From Verrucomicrobia bacterium UBA3841 (GTDB taxonomy: Bacteria > Verrucomicrobiota > Kiritimatiellia > RFP12 > UBA1067): 19,812 nucleotides of DNA. The notes beneath the pieces are model-generated. The model searched no databases. It was not told where the DNA came from and saw only the letters and a program-made list of their open reading frames with translations. Of the stretch, positions 15,191 through 19,812 are shown one piece after another. The stretch lies in NCBI GenBank assembly GCA_002392765.1, contig DGHT01000033.1:38045-57856 (forward strand), in the 5' to 3' direction. Position numbers and translations under genes: made by a program. Each line of letters starts with the position of its first letter. The stretch's first letter is position 1.

Positions 15191-15310
15191 GTGCTGGAAT
15201 CATCCGAAGAACTCGCAAGGAAACGCTATTCGTGCCGCAAGCTGGCGGCGAAGTCCGTGGAGCAGGAGAAGCTCGACGCGATTATAGAGGCGGGCATATT
15301 GGCCCCGACC
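15191..15310 (+). pseudogene. Nitroreductase N-terminal remnant
   Basis: From GTG 15191 the frame reads LARKRYSCRKLAAKSVEQEK and then LDAIIEAGILAPTG, matching the first 35-40 residues of nitroreductase-family flavoproteins (R-R-S-x-R-K and LxxIxEAxxLAPT). The FMN-binding rest is absent: the sequence changes to a different protein at about 15310. No clear ribosome binding site is seen. It is a fragment left by deletion or recombination. Confidence 0.6.
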
Positions 15311-15696
15311 GGCATCCCGCTGGAAGAAGCGAATGCCGCCGAATTCCGGAAGAGCTCGCGCGCGGTCGATGGGTCGTAAAGTCGCTCACGCAGACGCCAA
15401 TCGGAAAAAGCAAGGTCTTTTTCGTAAAGGAGGTCGACCCGAATGCGCTCGACCTCAGTTATCCGTGGTTCCTGCAAAAGCATATAGACGGCGAAGAGGA
15501 AGTGGCGGTCGTCTATATCGACGGGCAGACATGCGCTGCAAATGCGCCACGCGACTCGTTTGACGGCGAAGATTCCAGAATGTCAGGTTTCATTAAGCCT
15601 GGCGCCTGGCTGCGCTGCGAACTATCGCCGGCTGAAGAGCGCGCCATCAATGGCTTCATGGACGAGAGCAGACGCCATCAAGCGCGAAGACCGTGA
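15311..15696 (+). pseudogene. Frameshifted ATP-grasp (RimK/MvdD-like) remnant
   Basis: The sequence begins in the nitroreductase frame (IPLEEANAAEFRK), then needs a frame change near 15350-15355 to continue ELARGRWVVKSLTQTPIG, VFFVKEVD, PWFLQKHIDGEEEVAVVYID and AINGFMDE. That order (lysine strand VVKSL, then FLQKHI with E-x-x-V, then GFI) matches the middle and end of ATP-grasp ligases of the RimK/MvdD type, which join amino acids to peptides or make peptide cross-links. The ligand-binding N-terminus is missing, and the C-terminal metal site is not clear after MDE. Together with the nitroreductase piece it marks a decayed peptide-modification or cofactor locus. Confidence 0.6.
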
Positions 15697-15956
15697 ACAT
15701 CGGGCGCATCCATTTCGGCAAGAACCCGCCTGACCGCCTCGCGCAGCTTTGCAGTGAGGCGCTTGCGAATCTGGTGGAGGTTGTCGCAGGTGAGGCCGCA
15801 GGGCCGTGAAACGATTTCCGTATCCTGTCCCCCGACGGAGCCGGCGACGAACGCCTCGCAGTGTTCCTGGCGGCAGCCCGCCATTTTCAACGGCTCCCGC
15901 AAGTGCCTCTTCTACAAAACAGAATTCTGTAATTTCTGTAAATATTGTTTTTTTTA
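15697..15956. other. Gene-poor stretch behind the remnants
   Basis: No gene can be supported. A - strand frame of 74 codons (15678-15902) holds four Cys and RPCGLTCDNLHQIRKRLTAK, and a + strand frame from GTG 15693 reads VNIGRIHFGKNPPDRLAQL, but neither matches a family I know. From about 15900 the sequence becomes AT-rich, passing into the promoter of the next gene. Confidence 0.45.
15919..15930. promoter_or_regulatory. 12-base perfect palindrome upstream of a promoter
   Basis: ACAGAATTCTGT is a perfect palindrome lying 27 bases before the -35 box at 15957. It could be a regulator site; a 12-base palindrome can also occur by chance. Confidence 0.3.
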
Positions 15957-15985
15957 TTGCAATCCCATTGGAATTATGCTAGAAT
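15957..15985 (+). promoter_or_regulatory. Sigma70-type promoter of the DUF4190-like gene
   Basis: TTGCAA (15957-15962), a 17-base spacer, TAGAAT (15980-15985). The same spacing and -10 word occur before rplM. The transcript would have a leader of about 120 bases. Confidence 0.6.
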
Positions 15986-16019
15986 AAGATTAATCTGTCT
16001 ATGAGCGTGCTACAGATGT

Positions 16020-16055
16020 CCACAAGGTTTTCAGGCTGTCGGGTCTGGCTTGTGG
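16020..16055 (+). promoter_or_regulatory. Leader hairpin ahead of the DUF4190-like gene
   Basis: CCACAAG (16020-16026) pairs with CTTGTGG (16049-16055) across 22 bases. It lies in the long 5' leader, 60 bases before the start codon. It may stabilise or regulate the messenger; it matches no riboswitch I know. Confidence 0.3.
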
Positions 16056-16114
16056 TGCCACGCAAAGTAAACAAGAGGTCAAAGTAAAAACAAAAAAAGA
16101 AAGGTAGTCAAAAA

Positions 16115-16492
16115 ATGGCGGTTGCATCGTTGGTTCTCGGTATCGTAGGTCTTGTGATTTCGTTTATCCCTTGCTTGGGGTCCTATGGGTTGTTGCTTAC
16201 GTTGCCAGGTATCGTGCTTGGTGCGATTGGCCTGTCTAGCGCTGCCAAGAAGAATGCCCCGAAGGGTCTTGCCATTGCAGGCCTCGTCTGCAGCATTATC
16301 GGTTCGGTCATTGCCGGTTATCAGTGCTATGTTCTCAATAAGGCCACTGACGCTGCGACCGACTTCGCCAACAAACTTAACGAGAGCATGAATCAGGCTT
16401 CGAAGGAAGCCGAGAATGCTAAAAAGGCGGCGATGGAATTTGATAAAATGGCAGGAGAAGCCCAGAAGGCGATTGATGCTCTCAAAAATTAA
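16115..16492 (+). CDS. DUF4190-like small membrane protein
   Basis: The 125-residue protein begins with two hydrophobic, Gly-rich segments, MAVASLVLGIVGLVISFIP and LLLTLPGIVLGAIGLSSAAK, in the pattern of DUF4190/CD225-like proteins. A third segment follows, LAIAGLVCSIIGSVIAGY. The last 50 residues are a charged, Ala-rich coiled-coil (TDAATDFANKLNESMNQASK onward to KAIDALKN). Function is unknown. A promoter and a long leader lie upstream, and GAAAGG precedes ATG 16115. A strong hairpin follows 25 bases after the stop. The next gene, a DUF2752-like membrane protein, is a frequent companion of such proteins. Confidence 0.75.
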   Translation: MAVASLVLGIVGLVISFIPCLGSYGLLLTLPGIVLGAIGLSSAAKKNAPKGLAIAGLVCSIIGSVIAGYQCYVLNKATDAATDFANKLNESMNQASKEAENAKKAAMEFDKMAGEAQKAIDALKN

Positions 16493-16517
16493 GGATGTGA
16501 TTCAAAATCAATCCGTA

Positions 16518-16552
16518 AAACCCAATTCGCCGGCGTACGGCGGATTGGGTTT
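16518..16552 (+). terminator. Hairpin between the two membrane-protein genes
   Basis: AAACCCAAT and CGCCG (16518-16532) pair with CGGCG and ATTGGGTTT (16538-16552) around a five-base loop and one bulge pair. It is a very stable stem but no T-run follows, so it may be a weak terminator, an RNA stabiliser, or an attenuator ahead of the DUF2752-like gene. Confidence 0.5.
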
Positions 16553-16556
16553 CGTT

Positions 16557-16925
16557 ATGTACTCAGACGACTACCGGTTTGTCAATCGGATTCTTGTGTT
16601 CGTGATTGCGGCTTTTGCCTGTATTATCTCAGTCCTCTTTTTTAGCGGGACGGGTGGGTGTCCTTCGCGCACGCTATTTGGAGAACCATGCATCCTGTGC
16701 GGTTGCACGAGGGATTTCTTCGGTGTATTCAAGGGCGAACTGGGCTTGCGAAATCCTTTGAGCCCCTGGCTTTTCTGCTTTATTCTTGCGGAATTCGCGT
16801 GGCGCTTTGTATTTTCTTTCGCAAGAGCCGGAAAAACCGTAGTGCGGACGGACGCGATTCTCCATCTGGCGGCGGCTATTCCGCTGCTCGCATATTTGGT
16901 TGCGATCAATCCTTTGTGGCGGTAG
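16557..16925 (+). CDS. DUF2752-like membrane protein
   Basis: The 122-residue form starting at ATG 16557 has three hydrophobic segments (about 9-27, 73-91, 103-119). It carries the DUF2752 signature GCPSRTLFGEPCILCGCTRD (residues 36-55) with its Cys-x-x-Cys-Gly-Cys-Thr-Arg core and an NPLSPW turn. DUF2752 proteins are small membrane proteins of unknown role. The frame is open upstream to 16416, overlapping the DUF4190-like gene, but the hairpin at 16518-16552 argues for a start after it. No good ribosome binding site is seen for 16557. A start at 16464 (in the overlap) is the alternative. Confidence 0.7.
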   Translation: MYSDDYRFVNRILVFVIAAFACIISVLFFSGTGGCPSRTLFGEPCILCGCTRDFFGVFKGELGLRNPLSPWLFCFILAEFAWRFVFSFARAGKTVVRTDAILHLAAAIPLLAYLVAINPLWR

Positions 16926-17022
16926 GTGTTCGGAAGTGCGCCAACTCTCTCTGCGCGAAACAATTCTCCCGGACCGGCGGACGCACAGGGTATCCCCCTC
17001 GCACGGCGAGTCCGCGAAGCGG

Positions 17023-17310
17023 ATGCTCTGGCAAGAGTACATGCCTAGGGCGTTTCCGCGCGCCCAGTCCAACGCGGTCACCGCCTACGCCATAGCCGGC
17101 GAGGGCAACGCCGGGAAGGTGGACAAGCTCATCCGCATCGCGCTCTCGCACTGCGCCGCAAGCGAAGAAGCCGTCAACTACGCCGCCGCGAACATCGACA
17201 GGATCCTCGTCTCCGGCAGAGGAACGCTTCGCACGCTTGAGGAAGTGCGCGAAATCTCCCTGGCCGTCGTCCAGCGCGGCGTCGAAGGCGCGGCGGAAAT
17301 CCTGAGGTGA
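17023..17310 (+). CDS. Small hypothetical protein
   Basis: The frame from ATG 17023 codes for 95 residues that are mostly helical: MPRAFPRAQSNAVTAYAIAG near the start, then KVDKLIRIALSHCAASEEAV and LRTLEEVREISLAVVQRGVE. Composition is GC-rich and codon use looks real. I do not recognise a family. The frame extends upstream to GTG 16936, giving 29 more residues with many Arg and Ser that look less protein-like; no ribosome binding site settles the choice. It follows the DUF2752-like gene by about 100 bases. A 3' remnant of a longer gene is possible. Confidence 0.45.
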   Translation: MLWQEYMPRAFPRAQSNAVTAYAIAGEGNAGKVDKLIRIALSHCAASEEAVNYAAANIDRILVSGRGTLRTLEEVREISLAVVQRGVEGAAEILR

Positions 17311-17359
17311 TCGAAGATGCAGCCAATTTTAGGCAGCGCAGAAATAGGAGGGAAAGAAA

Positions 17360-17413
17360 ATGGCAATACACGTACGGTCACAATCGGATATTGCTTATTT
17401 GCTTCGATTTTGA
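17360..17413 (+). CDS. Possible 17-residue ORF with a strong ribosome site
   Basis: AGGAGGG (17347-17353) is followed by ATG 17360 and 17 codons (MAIHVRSQSDIAYLLRF), stopping at TGA 17411-17413. The stop falls at the -10 box of the ferredoxin promoter. It may be a tiny gene, the broken start of a lost gene, or chance. Confidence 0.2.
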   Translation: MAIHVRSQSDIAYLLRF

Positions 17414-17419
17414 TATAAT
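17391..17419 (+). promoter_or_regulatory. Sigma70-type promoter of the ferredoxin gene
   Basis: TTGCTT (17391-17396), a 17-base spacer, and a consensus TATAAT (17414-17419). The start codon of the ferredoxin is about 38 bases after the -10 box, with AGGAGG between them. Confidence 0.7.
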
Positions 17420-17456
17420 TTACCCATCTCAAAAACAACAACAGGAGGAATACAAA

Positions 17457-17627
17457 ATGGCTCATGTCATAGCTGCGGACAAGTGCGTTGCTTGCGGTTG
17501 CTGCAAGGATGCGTGCCCTGCGGAGGCGATTTCCGACGGCGACGTCTACAAGATCGACCCCGAGAAGTGCGTCGATTGCGGAGCTTGCGCCGCAACGTGC
17601 CCGAACGGAGCGATTTCCCAGGGCTGA
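17457..17627 (+). CDS. 2[4Fe-4S] ferredoxin
   Basis: The 56-residue protein is a bacterial (clostridial-type) ferredoxin with two CxxCxxCxxxCP clusters: CVACGCCKDACP (residues 12-23) and CVDCGACAATCP (38-49). In each, the last Cys binds the other cluster, as in the family. It carries single electrons at low potential between redox enzymes in the cytoplasm of anaerobes. ATG 17457 is chosen for AGGAGG (17443-17448) and for family length (55-60). Own promoter and terminator make it a single-gene transcript, usual for abundant ferredoxins. Confidence 0.95.
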   Translation: MAHVIAADKCVACGCCKDACPAEAISDGDVYKIDPEKCVDCGACAATCPNGAISQG

Positions 17628-17656
17628 AACCTGCGGAATACCGTGCCGAGAGGCGC

Positions 17657-17690
17657 AAAAGCGTCCGGGAATCCCTTCCCGGGCGCTTTT
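17657..17690. terminator. Bidirectional terminator
   Basis: AAAAGCG (17657-17663) and CCGGGAA (17665-17671) pair with TTCCCGG (17676-17682) and CGCTTTT (17684-17690) around a four-base loop; T64 and G83 form a wobble pair. T-runs stand at both ends, so it serves the ferredoxin (+) and the thioesterase (-), which meet here. Confidence 0.85.
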
Positions 17691-17707
17691 GTCTTTACGC
17701 GAAGGCG

Positions 17708-18442
17708 CTATCCGATCTTCCAGACGGTTCTCGCGACGGCATGGTCTTTCCCGTCCGGCGCGAAAGCGCGGTGGAACGTTTCGCCGCCGCAGTCGCACGT
17801 CTCGACCTTCACTTCGTCGCCGTCCATCGTCTCGCTTCTGAAAACTATTTCGATTTCGGACGGATTCGCGCCGTGCGCGGACGGTTCGAGCATCCATTCG
17901 ACGTAATGGACGTTGTTAACGTGTCCGTTGATGTCGATATGCGAGTTTTGCGCGGTGAACGAAATGGCGCGGGACGGCACGTCCGCCGGGAATTTGAGTT
18001 TGGGCGAGAAGGGTTCCGCGCCGAGGACAGGCTCCAGAGCGGGGTCCAGGCAGGGGAATACGTTCTCCGGAACGGGCGTTATTTTACGGGTTGAAAGGTT
18101 GATCACCATCCATTCGCTCGACGCGAGACCGAGCGTCGAACCGTCCGCGTCTTTGATTTCGAAATCGCGGCAGGCGGTTATTTTCCGTCCGGCGCGCGGA
18201 AAAGTGACGATTGAAACCGTGTCGTTCCATCCTGGATAGCGCTTCATTTTGACGATCATCCGCGTGAGCACCCAGGATATGTTCCCGCCGGCGGCATCGA
18301 AGTCTGATTTCGAAAATCCCAGCTCGCACGCGTGCATGCTGGCCGCCTCCTGCAGATAGTTGCAAAGCGAGGGGAGCGTCAGCTTCCCGTTCGGGCCGCA
18401 TTCGTACGACCTGACATTGAATTTGTATACGGCTTTTCCCAT
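17708..18442 (-). CDS. Acyl-ACP thioesterase
   Basis: The 244-residue protein has the double hotdog fold of acyl-acyl carrier protein thioesterases (FatA/FatB family, PF01643 type). It releases fatty acids from ACP. First hotdog: VRSYECGPNGKLTLPSLCNY (residues 10-29), LQEAASMHA, WVLTRMIVKMKRYP, DFEIKD, and LGLASSEWMVINL. Second hotdog: HIDINGHVNNVHYVEWML (the N-x-H-V-N-N motif with catalytic Asn/His) and IEIVFRSETMDGDEVKVE. Bacterial enzymes of this size are usual. It lies nine bases after the DMT gene on the - strand, with GAGGTG before its ATG, so the two are co-transcribed. A bidirectional terminator closes the pair. Confidence 0.92.
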   Translation of the reverse strand: MGKAVYKFNVRSYECGPNGKLTLPSLCNYLQEAASMHACELGFSKSDFDAAGGNISWVLTRMIVKMKRYPGWNDTVSIVTFPRAGRKITACRDFEIKDADGSTLGLASSEWMVINLSTRKITPVPENVFPCLDPALEPVLGAEPFSPKLKFPADVPSRAISFTAQNSHIDINGHVNNVHYVEWMLEPSAHGANPSEIEIVFRSETMDGDEVKVETCDCGGETFHRAFAPDGKDHAVARTVWKIG

Positions 18443-18451
18443 TTTTTCACC

Positions 18452-18826
18452 TCAAAGTTTCGCGCGGTTGACGAAATACACGGCGCCTACCATGCAGAGA
18501 AGCGCCCAGAGATAGTCCCAGCGCCATTTTTCCCCCATAAAGAGCGTCATGAACGGTATGAACACGCAGACGGTGACGACTTCCTGGATGATCTTCAGCT
18601 GCGCGACGTTCAGACCGGAAGCCGAGCCGATTCTGTTGGCCGGAACCGCGATGGTATATTCGACAAGAGCGATGAGCCAGCTTACGAGGATTATCGCGGC
18701 GACAGGCCAATGCGACGCACCGGGCTTCTGCAGACGCAGATGCCAGTACCAGGCAAATGTCATGAAAAGATTGCTTATGACGAGCATTCCGGTCGCCATA
18801 GCCATTCCTAGGGGTTTCGTTTCCAT
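18452..18826 (-). CDS. DMT-superfamily DUF486 membrane protein
   Basis: The 124-residue protein has four membrane segments (about 7-25, 39-58, 77-95, 102-120) and the DUF486 signature: MLVISNLFMTFAWYWHLR (residues 14-31), SWLIALVEYTIAVPANRIG (50-68), LKIIQEVVTVCVFIPF and WALLCMVGAVYFVN near the end. This is a small relative of the drug/metabolite transporter superfamily, of unknown substrate. AGAAAGG precedes its ATG on the - strand. It starts the two-gene - strand operon with the acyl-ACP thioesterase. Confidence 0.9.
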   Translation of the reverse strand: METKPLGMAMATGMLVISNLFMTFAWYWHLRLQKPGASHWPVAAIILVSWLIALVEYTIAVPANRIGSASGLNVAQLKIIQEVVTVCVFIPFMTLFMGEKWRWDYLWALLCMVGAVYFVNRAKL

Positions 18827-18854
18827 TCGCGCCTTTCTGTGATTATTTGCGGAT

Positions 18855-18860
18855 ATTATA
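18855..18860 (-). promoter_or_regulatory. -10 box of the DMT-thioesterase operon
   Basis: On the - strand the word TATAAT, preceded by a TG-A extension, lies about 29 bases ahead of the DMT start codon. The -35 region upstream (AGGCAA-like) is weak. It is divergent to the rplM promoter. Confidence 0.45.
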
Positions 18861-18876
18861 TCAAAAATTTTTATTC

Positions 18877-18905
18877 TTGCCTAATTTTCATTTTTTTGAT
18901 AGAAT
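18877..18905 (+). promoter_or_regulatory. Sigma70-type promoter of rplM-rpsI
   Basis: TTGCCT (18877-18882), a 17-base T-rich spacer, TAGAAT (18900-18905). The leader to the rplM start codon is about 120 bases and contains two hairpins. Confidence 0.65.
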
Positions 18906-18919
18906 ACTCAATCAAAATC

Positions 18920-18971
18920 GACGTCGGGGGCTAACCGGCGTCTCGCGGGACGGACGGAGAGCCGTCCCGTG
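18920..18971 (+). promoter_or_regulatory. Paired hairpins in the rplM leader
   Basis: Hairpin one: GACGTCGG (18920-18927) with CCGGCGTC (18935-18942). Hairpin two: a ten-base stem 18944-18953 with 18962-18971 around an eight-base loop. They lie between promoter and start codon of rplM. Leader structures that bind L13 or S9 and repress their own operon are known in several bacterial groups; this is a candidate of that kind. Confidence 0.45.
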
Positions 18972-19029
18972 CGAATATGGACAAAACCCCGGATAAAGGG
19001 CACAAATCCAAAAGCAAGGAAAGAACAAG

Positions 19030-19461
19030 ATGCAGAAAAGTTATCATGCATCGAATCCTGGCGACACCCGCCAGTGGTTCGTTGTCGATGCCAAGGGCCA
19101 GTCGCTCGGACGTCTGGCCGTCGTCGTGGCAAACAAGCTCCGCGCGAAGGACGTTCCAACGTTCGATTCGTCGGTCGACCAGGGCGGCTTCGTGATCGTA
19201 GTCAACGCGGCGCTCGTCCGTCTGACCGGAAACAAGGAAGAGCAGAAGGAGTACCAGCGCTACAGCGGATACCGCAACGGCCTCAAGCGCTTCAGCGCGG
19301 CCGAGATGCGTGCTTCCCATCCCGACAGGATGATTCGCGAGGCCGTCTGGGGAATGCTTCCCAAGAACAACATCGCGAGAAAGATGATGACCCGTCTGAA
19401 AGTGTTCGCGGGTGAAAACCACACCCACGCGGCCCAGAAGCCGGTCGAGATCAAACTTTAA
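19030..19461 (+). CDS. rplM: Large-subunit ribosomal protein uL13
   Basis: The 143-residue protein is full length for uL13, an early-assembling 50S protein that binds 23S rRNA. Family landmarks: WFVVDAKGQSLGRLAVVVAN (residues 16-35), DQGGFVIVVNAALVRLTGNK (49-68), YQRYSGYRNGLK, MIREAVWGMLPKNNIARKMM (with the GMLPKNxxx motif) and LKVFAGENHTHAAQKP. ATG 19030 is preceded by AAGGAA. rpsI follows 14 bases after the stop, the conserved bacterial pair. A promoter and hairpin leader lie upstream. Confidence 0.97.
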   Translation: MQKSYHASNPGDTRQWFVVDAKGQSLGRLAVVVANKLRAKDVPTFDSSVDQGGFVIVVNAALVRLTGNKEEQKEYQRYSGYRNGLKRFSAAEMRASHPDRMIREAVWGMLPKNNIARKMMTRLKVFAGENHTHAAQKPVEIKL

Positions 19462-19475
19462 GGAGGCATCGAGAA

Positions 19476-19812
19476 ATGGCCACGAAAAAAGCAATTTCCG
19501 CAGGAACAGGCCGCCGCAAGACCGCTACGGCCAGAGTGAATCTCGTCGAAGGCACAGGCGTCTGGACCGTCAACAGGTCGGCGCTCGAGGACTACATTCC
19601 GTCCGAGGCTCTCCGCGACTATCTCAAGCAGCCCGTCGGCATCAGCGGCTACGACATGTCCAAAGTAGACGTTGTCGTGTTCGCCAAGGGCGGCGGCATA
19701 GCGGGGCAGGCCGGTGCGATACGCCACGGTCTCGCCCGTGCGATCGTCGCGGCCGACGAGTCGACGCGCGCGGCCCTCAAGAAAGCGGGCTGCATGACGC
19801 GCGACAGCCGCA
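19476..19812 (+). CDS. rpsI: Small-subunit ribosomal protein uS9, cut by window end
   Basis: The first 112 codons of uS9 are present: AGTGRRKTATARVNLVEGTG (residues 9-28), WTVNRSALEDYIPSEALRDY, GGGIAGQAGAIRHGLARAIV and KKAGCMTRDSR. The C-terminal tail that reaches into the ribosomal P site lies beyond the window. AGGAGG overlaps the rplM stop and precedes ATG 19476 by nine bases. Partner gene of rplM in one operon. Confidence 0.95.
   Translation, partial: MATKKAISAGTGRRKTATARVNLVEGTGVWTVNRSALEDYIPSEALRDYLKQPVGISGYDMSKVDVVVFAKGGGIAGQAGAIRHGLARAIVAADESTRAALKKAGCMTRDSR

Noticed and set aside
15772..15781. Reverse copy of ACCTCCACCA from the tmRNA-like 3' end, as a possible right attachment site
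   Set aside because: Only ten bases match, in inverted orientation and without the T-loop part, so chance is likely. No longer direct repeat of bases 1-23 was seen in the window.
15678..15902. Cys-containing 74-codon frame on the - strand
   Set aside because: No family match, no ribosome site, and it overlaps the ATP-grasp remnant; kept only as a note.
18908..19494. - strand open frames over rplM
   Set aside because: Shadows of a GC-rich ribosomal-protein gene whose product is unmistakable on the + strand.
1..19812. CRISPR array, transposase or integrase genes
   Set aside because: No regularly spaced repeats and no transposase or recombinase protein was found; the integrase of the island, if any, lies outside or is lost.

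Overview
The window looks like the chromosome of an anaerobic, probably gut-type bacterium. It carries a bacterial 2[4Fe-4S] ferredoxin, a bacterial acyl-ACP thioesterase, rplM-rpsI, and sigma70-like promoters (TTGxxx-17-TAxAAT). A Verrucomicrobiota/Kiritimatiellota/Lentisphaerota-type host is my guess from the overall style; no marker here settles it. The flanks (about 17,000-19,812) and the Fic gene look GC-rich, while most of 1,200-14,100 looks AT-richer, as expected of an acquired island.

Layout. (1) 1-1,183: the last 23 nt are the 3' end of a tRNA-like RNA (probably tmRNA) ending in CCA. It runs directly into a large palindrome, a second hairpin, a small GIY-YIG nuclease, and an unknown gene whose reading frame is cut by one in-frame TAG. 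This looks like an island edge at an RNA-gene attachment site. (2) 1,266-15,136: about 14 kb of genes, all on the + strand and mostly coupled by ATGA/TGATG overlaps or gaps of a few bases, behind one good promoter. In order: HTH regulator, membrane protein, MBL-fold hydrolase, C5 DNA methyltransferase, Sau3AI-like endonuclease, RadC-like JAB protein, Vsr mismatch nuclease, PIN-GNAT-EVE/ASCH-like fusion, ASCH-P-loop kinase fusion, SEFIR/TIR protein, a 28-codon ORF, a stand-alone ASCH protein, a HEPN/Abi-like protein, a stand-alone RapZ C-terminal domain, an unknown basic protein, and a Fic AMPylase with winged helix. (3) 15,137-15,960: decayed DNA holding a nitroreductase start joined to a frameshifted ATP-grasp fragment. 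(4) 15,957-17,310: DUF4190-like and DUF2752-like membrane proteins and an unknown small gene. (5) 17,391-19,812: housekeeping genes: ferredoxin, then a DMT protein and acyl-ACP thioesterase on the - strand, and rplM-rpsI (rpsI cut by the window end).

How it works together. The methyltransferase, Sau3AI-type nuclease and Vsr form a coherent type II restriction-modification set: Vsr repairs the T:G mismatches that arise when 5-methylcytosine deaminates. Downstream, 7,680-13,467 is a dense set of RNA- and nucleotide-directed domains: a PIN RNase, three PUA-superfamily readers (EVE/ASCH-like, ASCH, ASCH), a GNAT, a P-loop kinase, a SEFIR/TIR effector, a HEPN RNase and a RapZ-type RNA-binding domain. 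I do not recognise this combination as a named system. It is the best candidate here for an undescribed, RNA-sensing or RNA-cleaving abortive-infection system; that role is inference from domain content and gene coupling.
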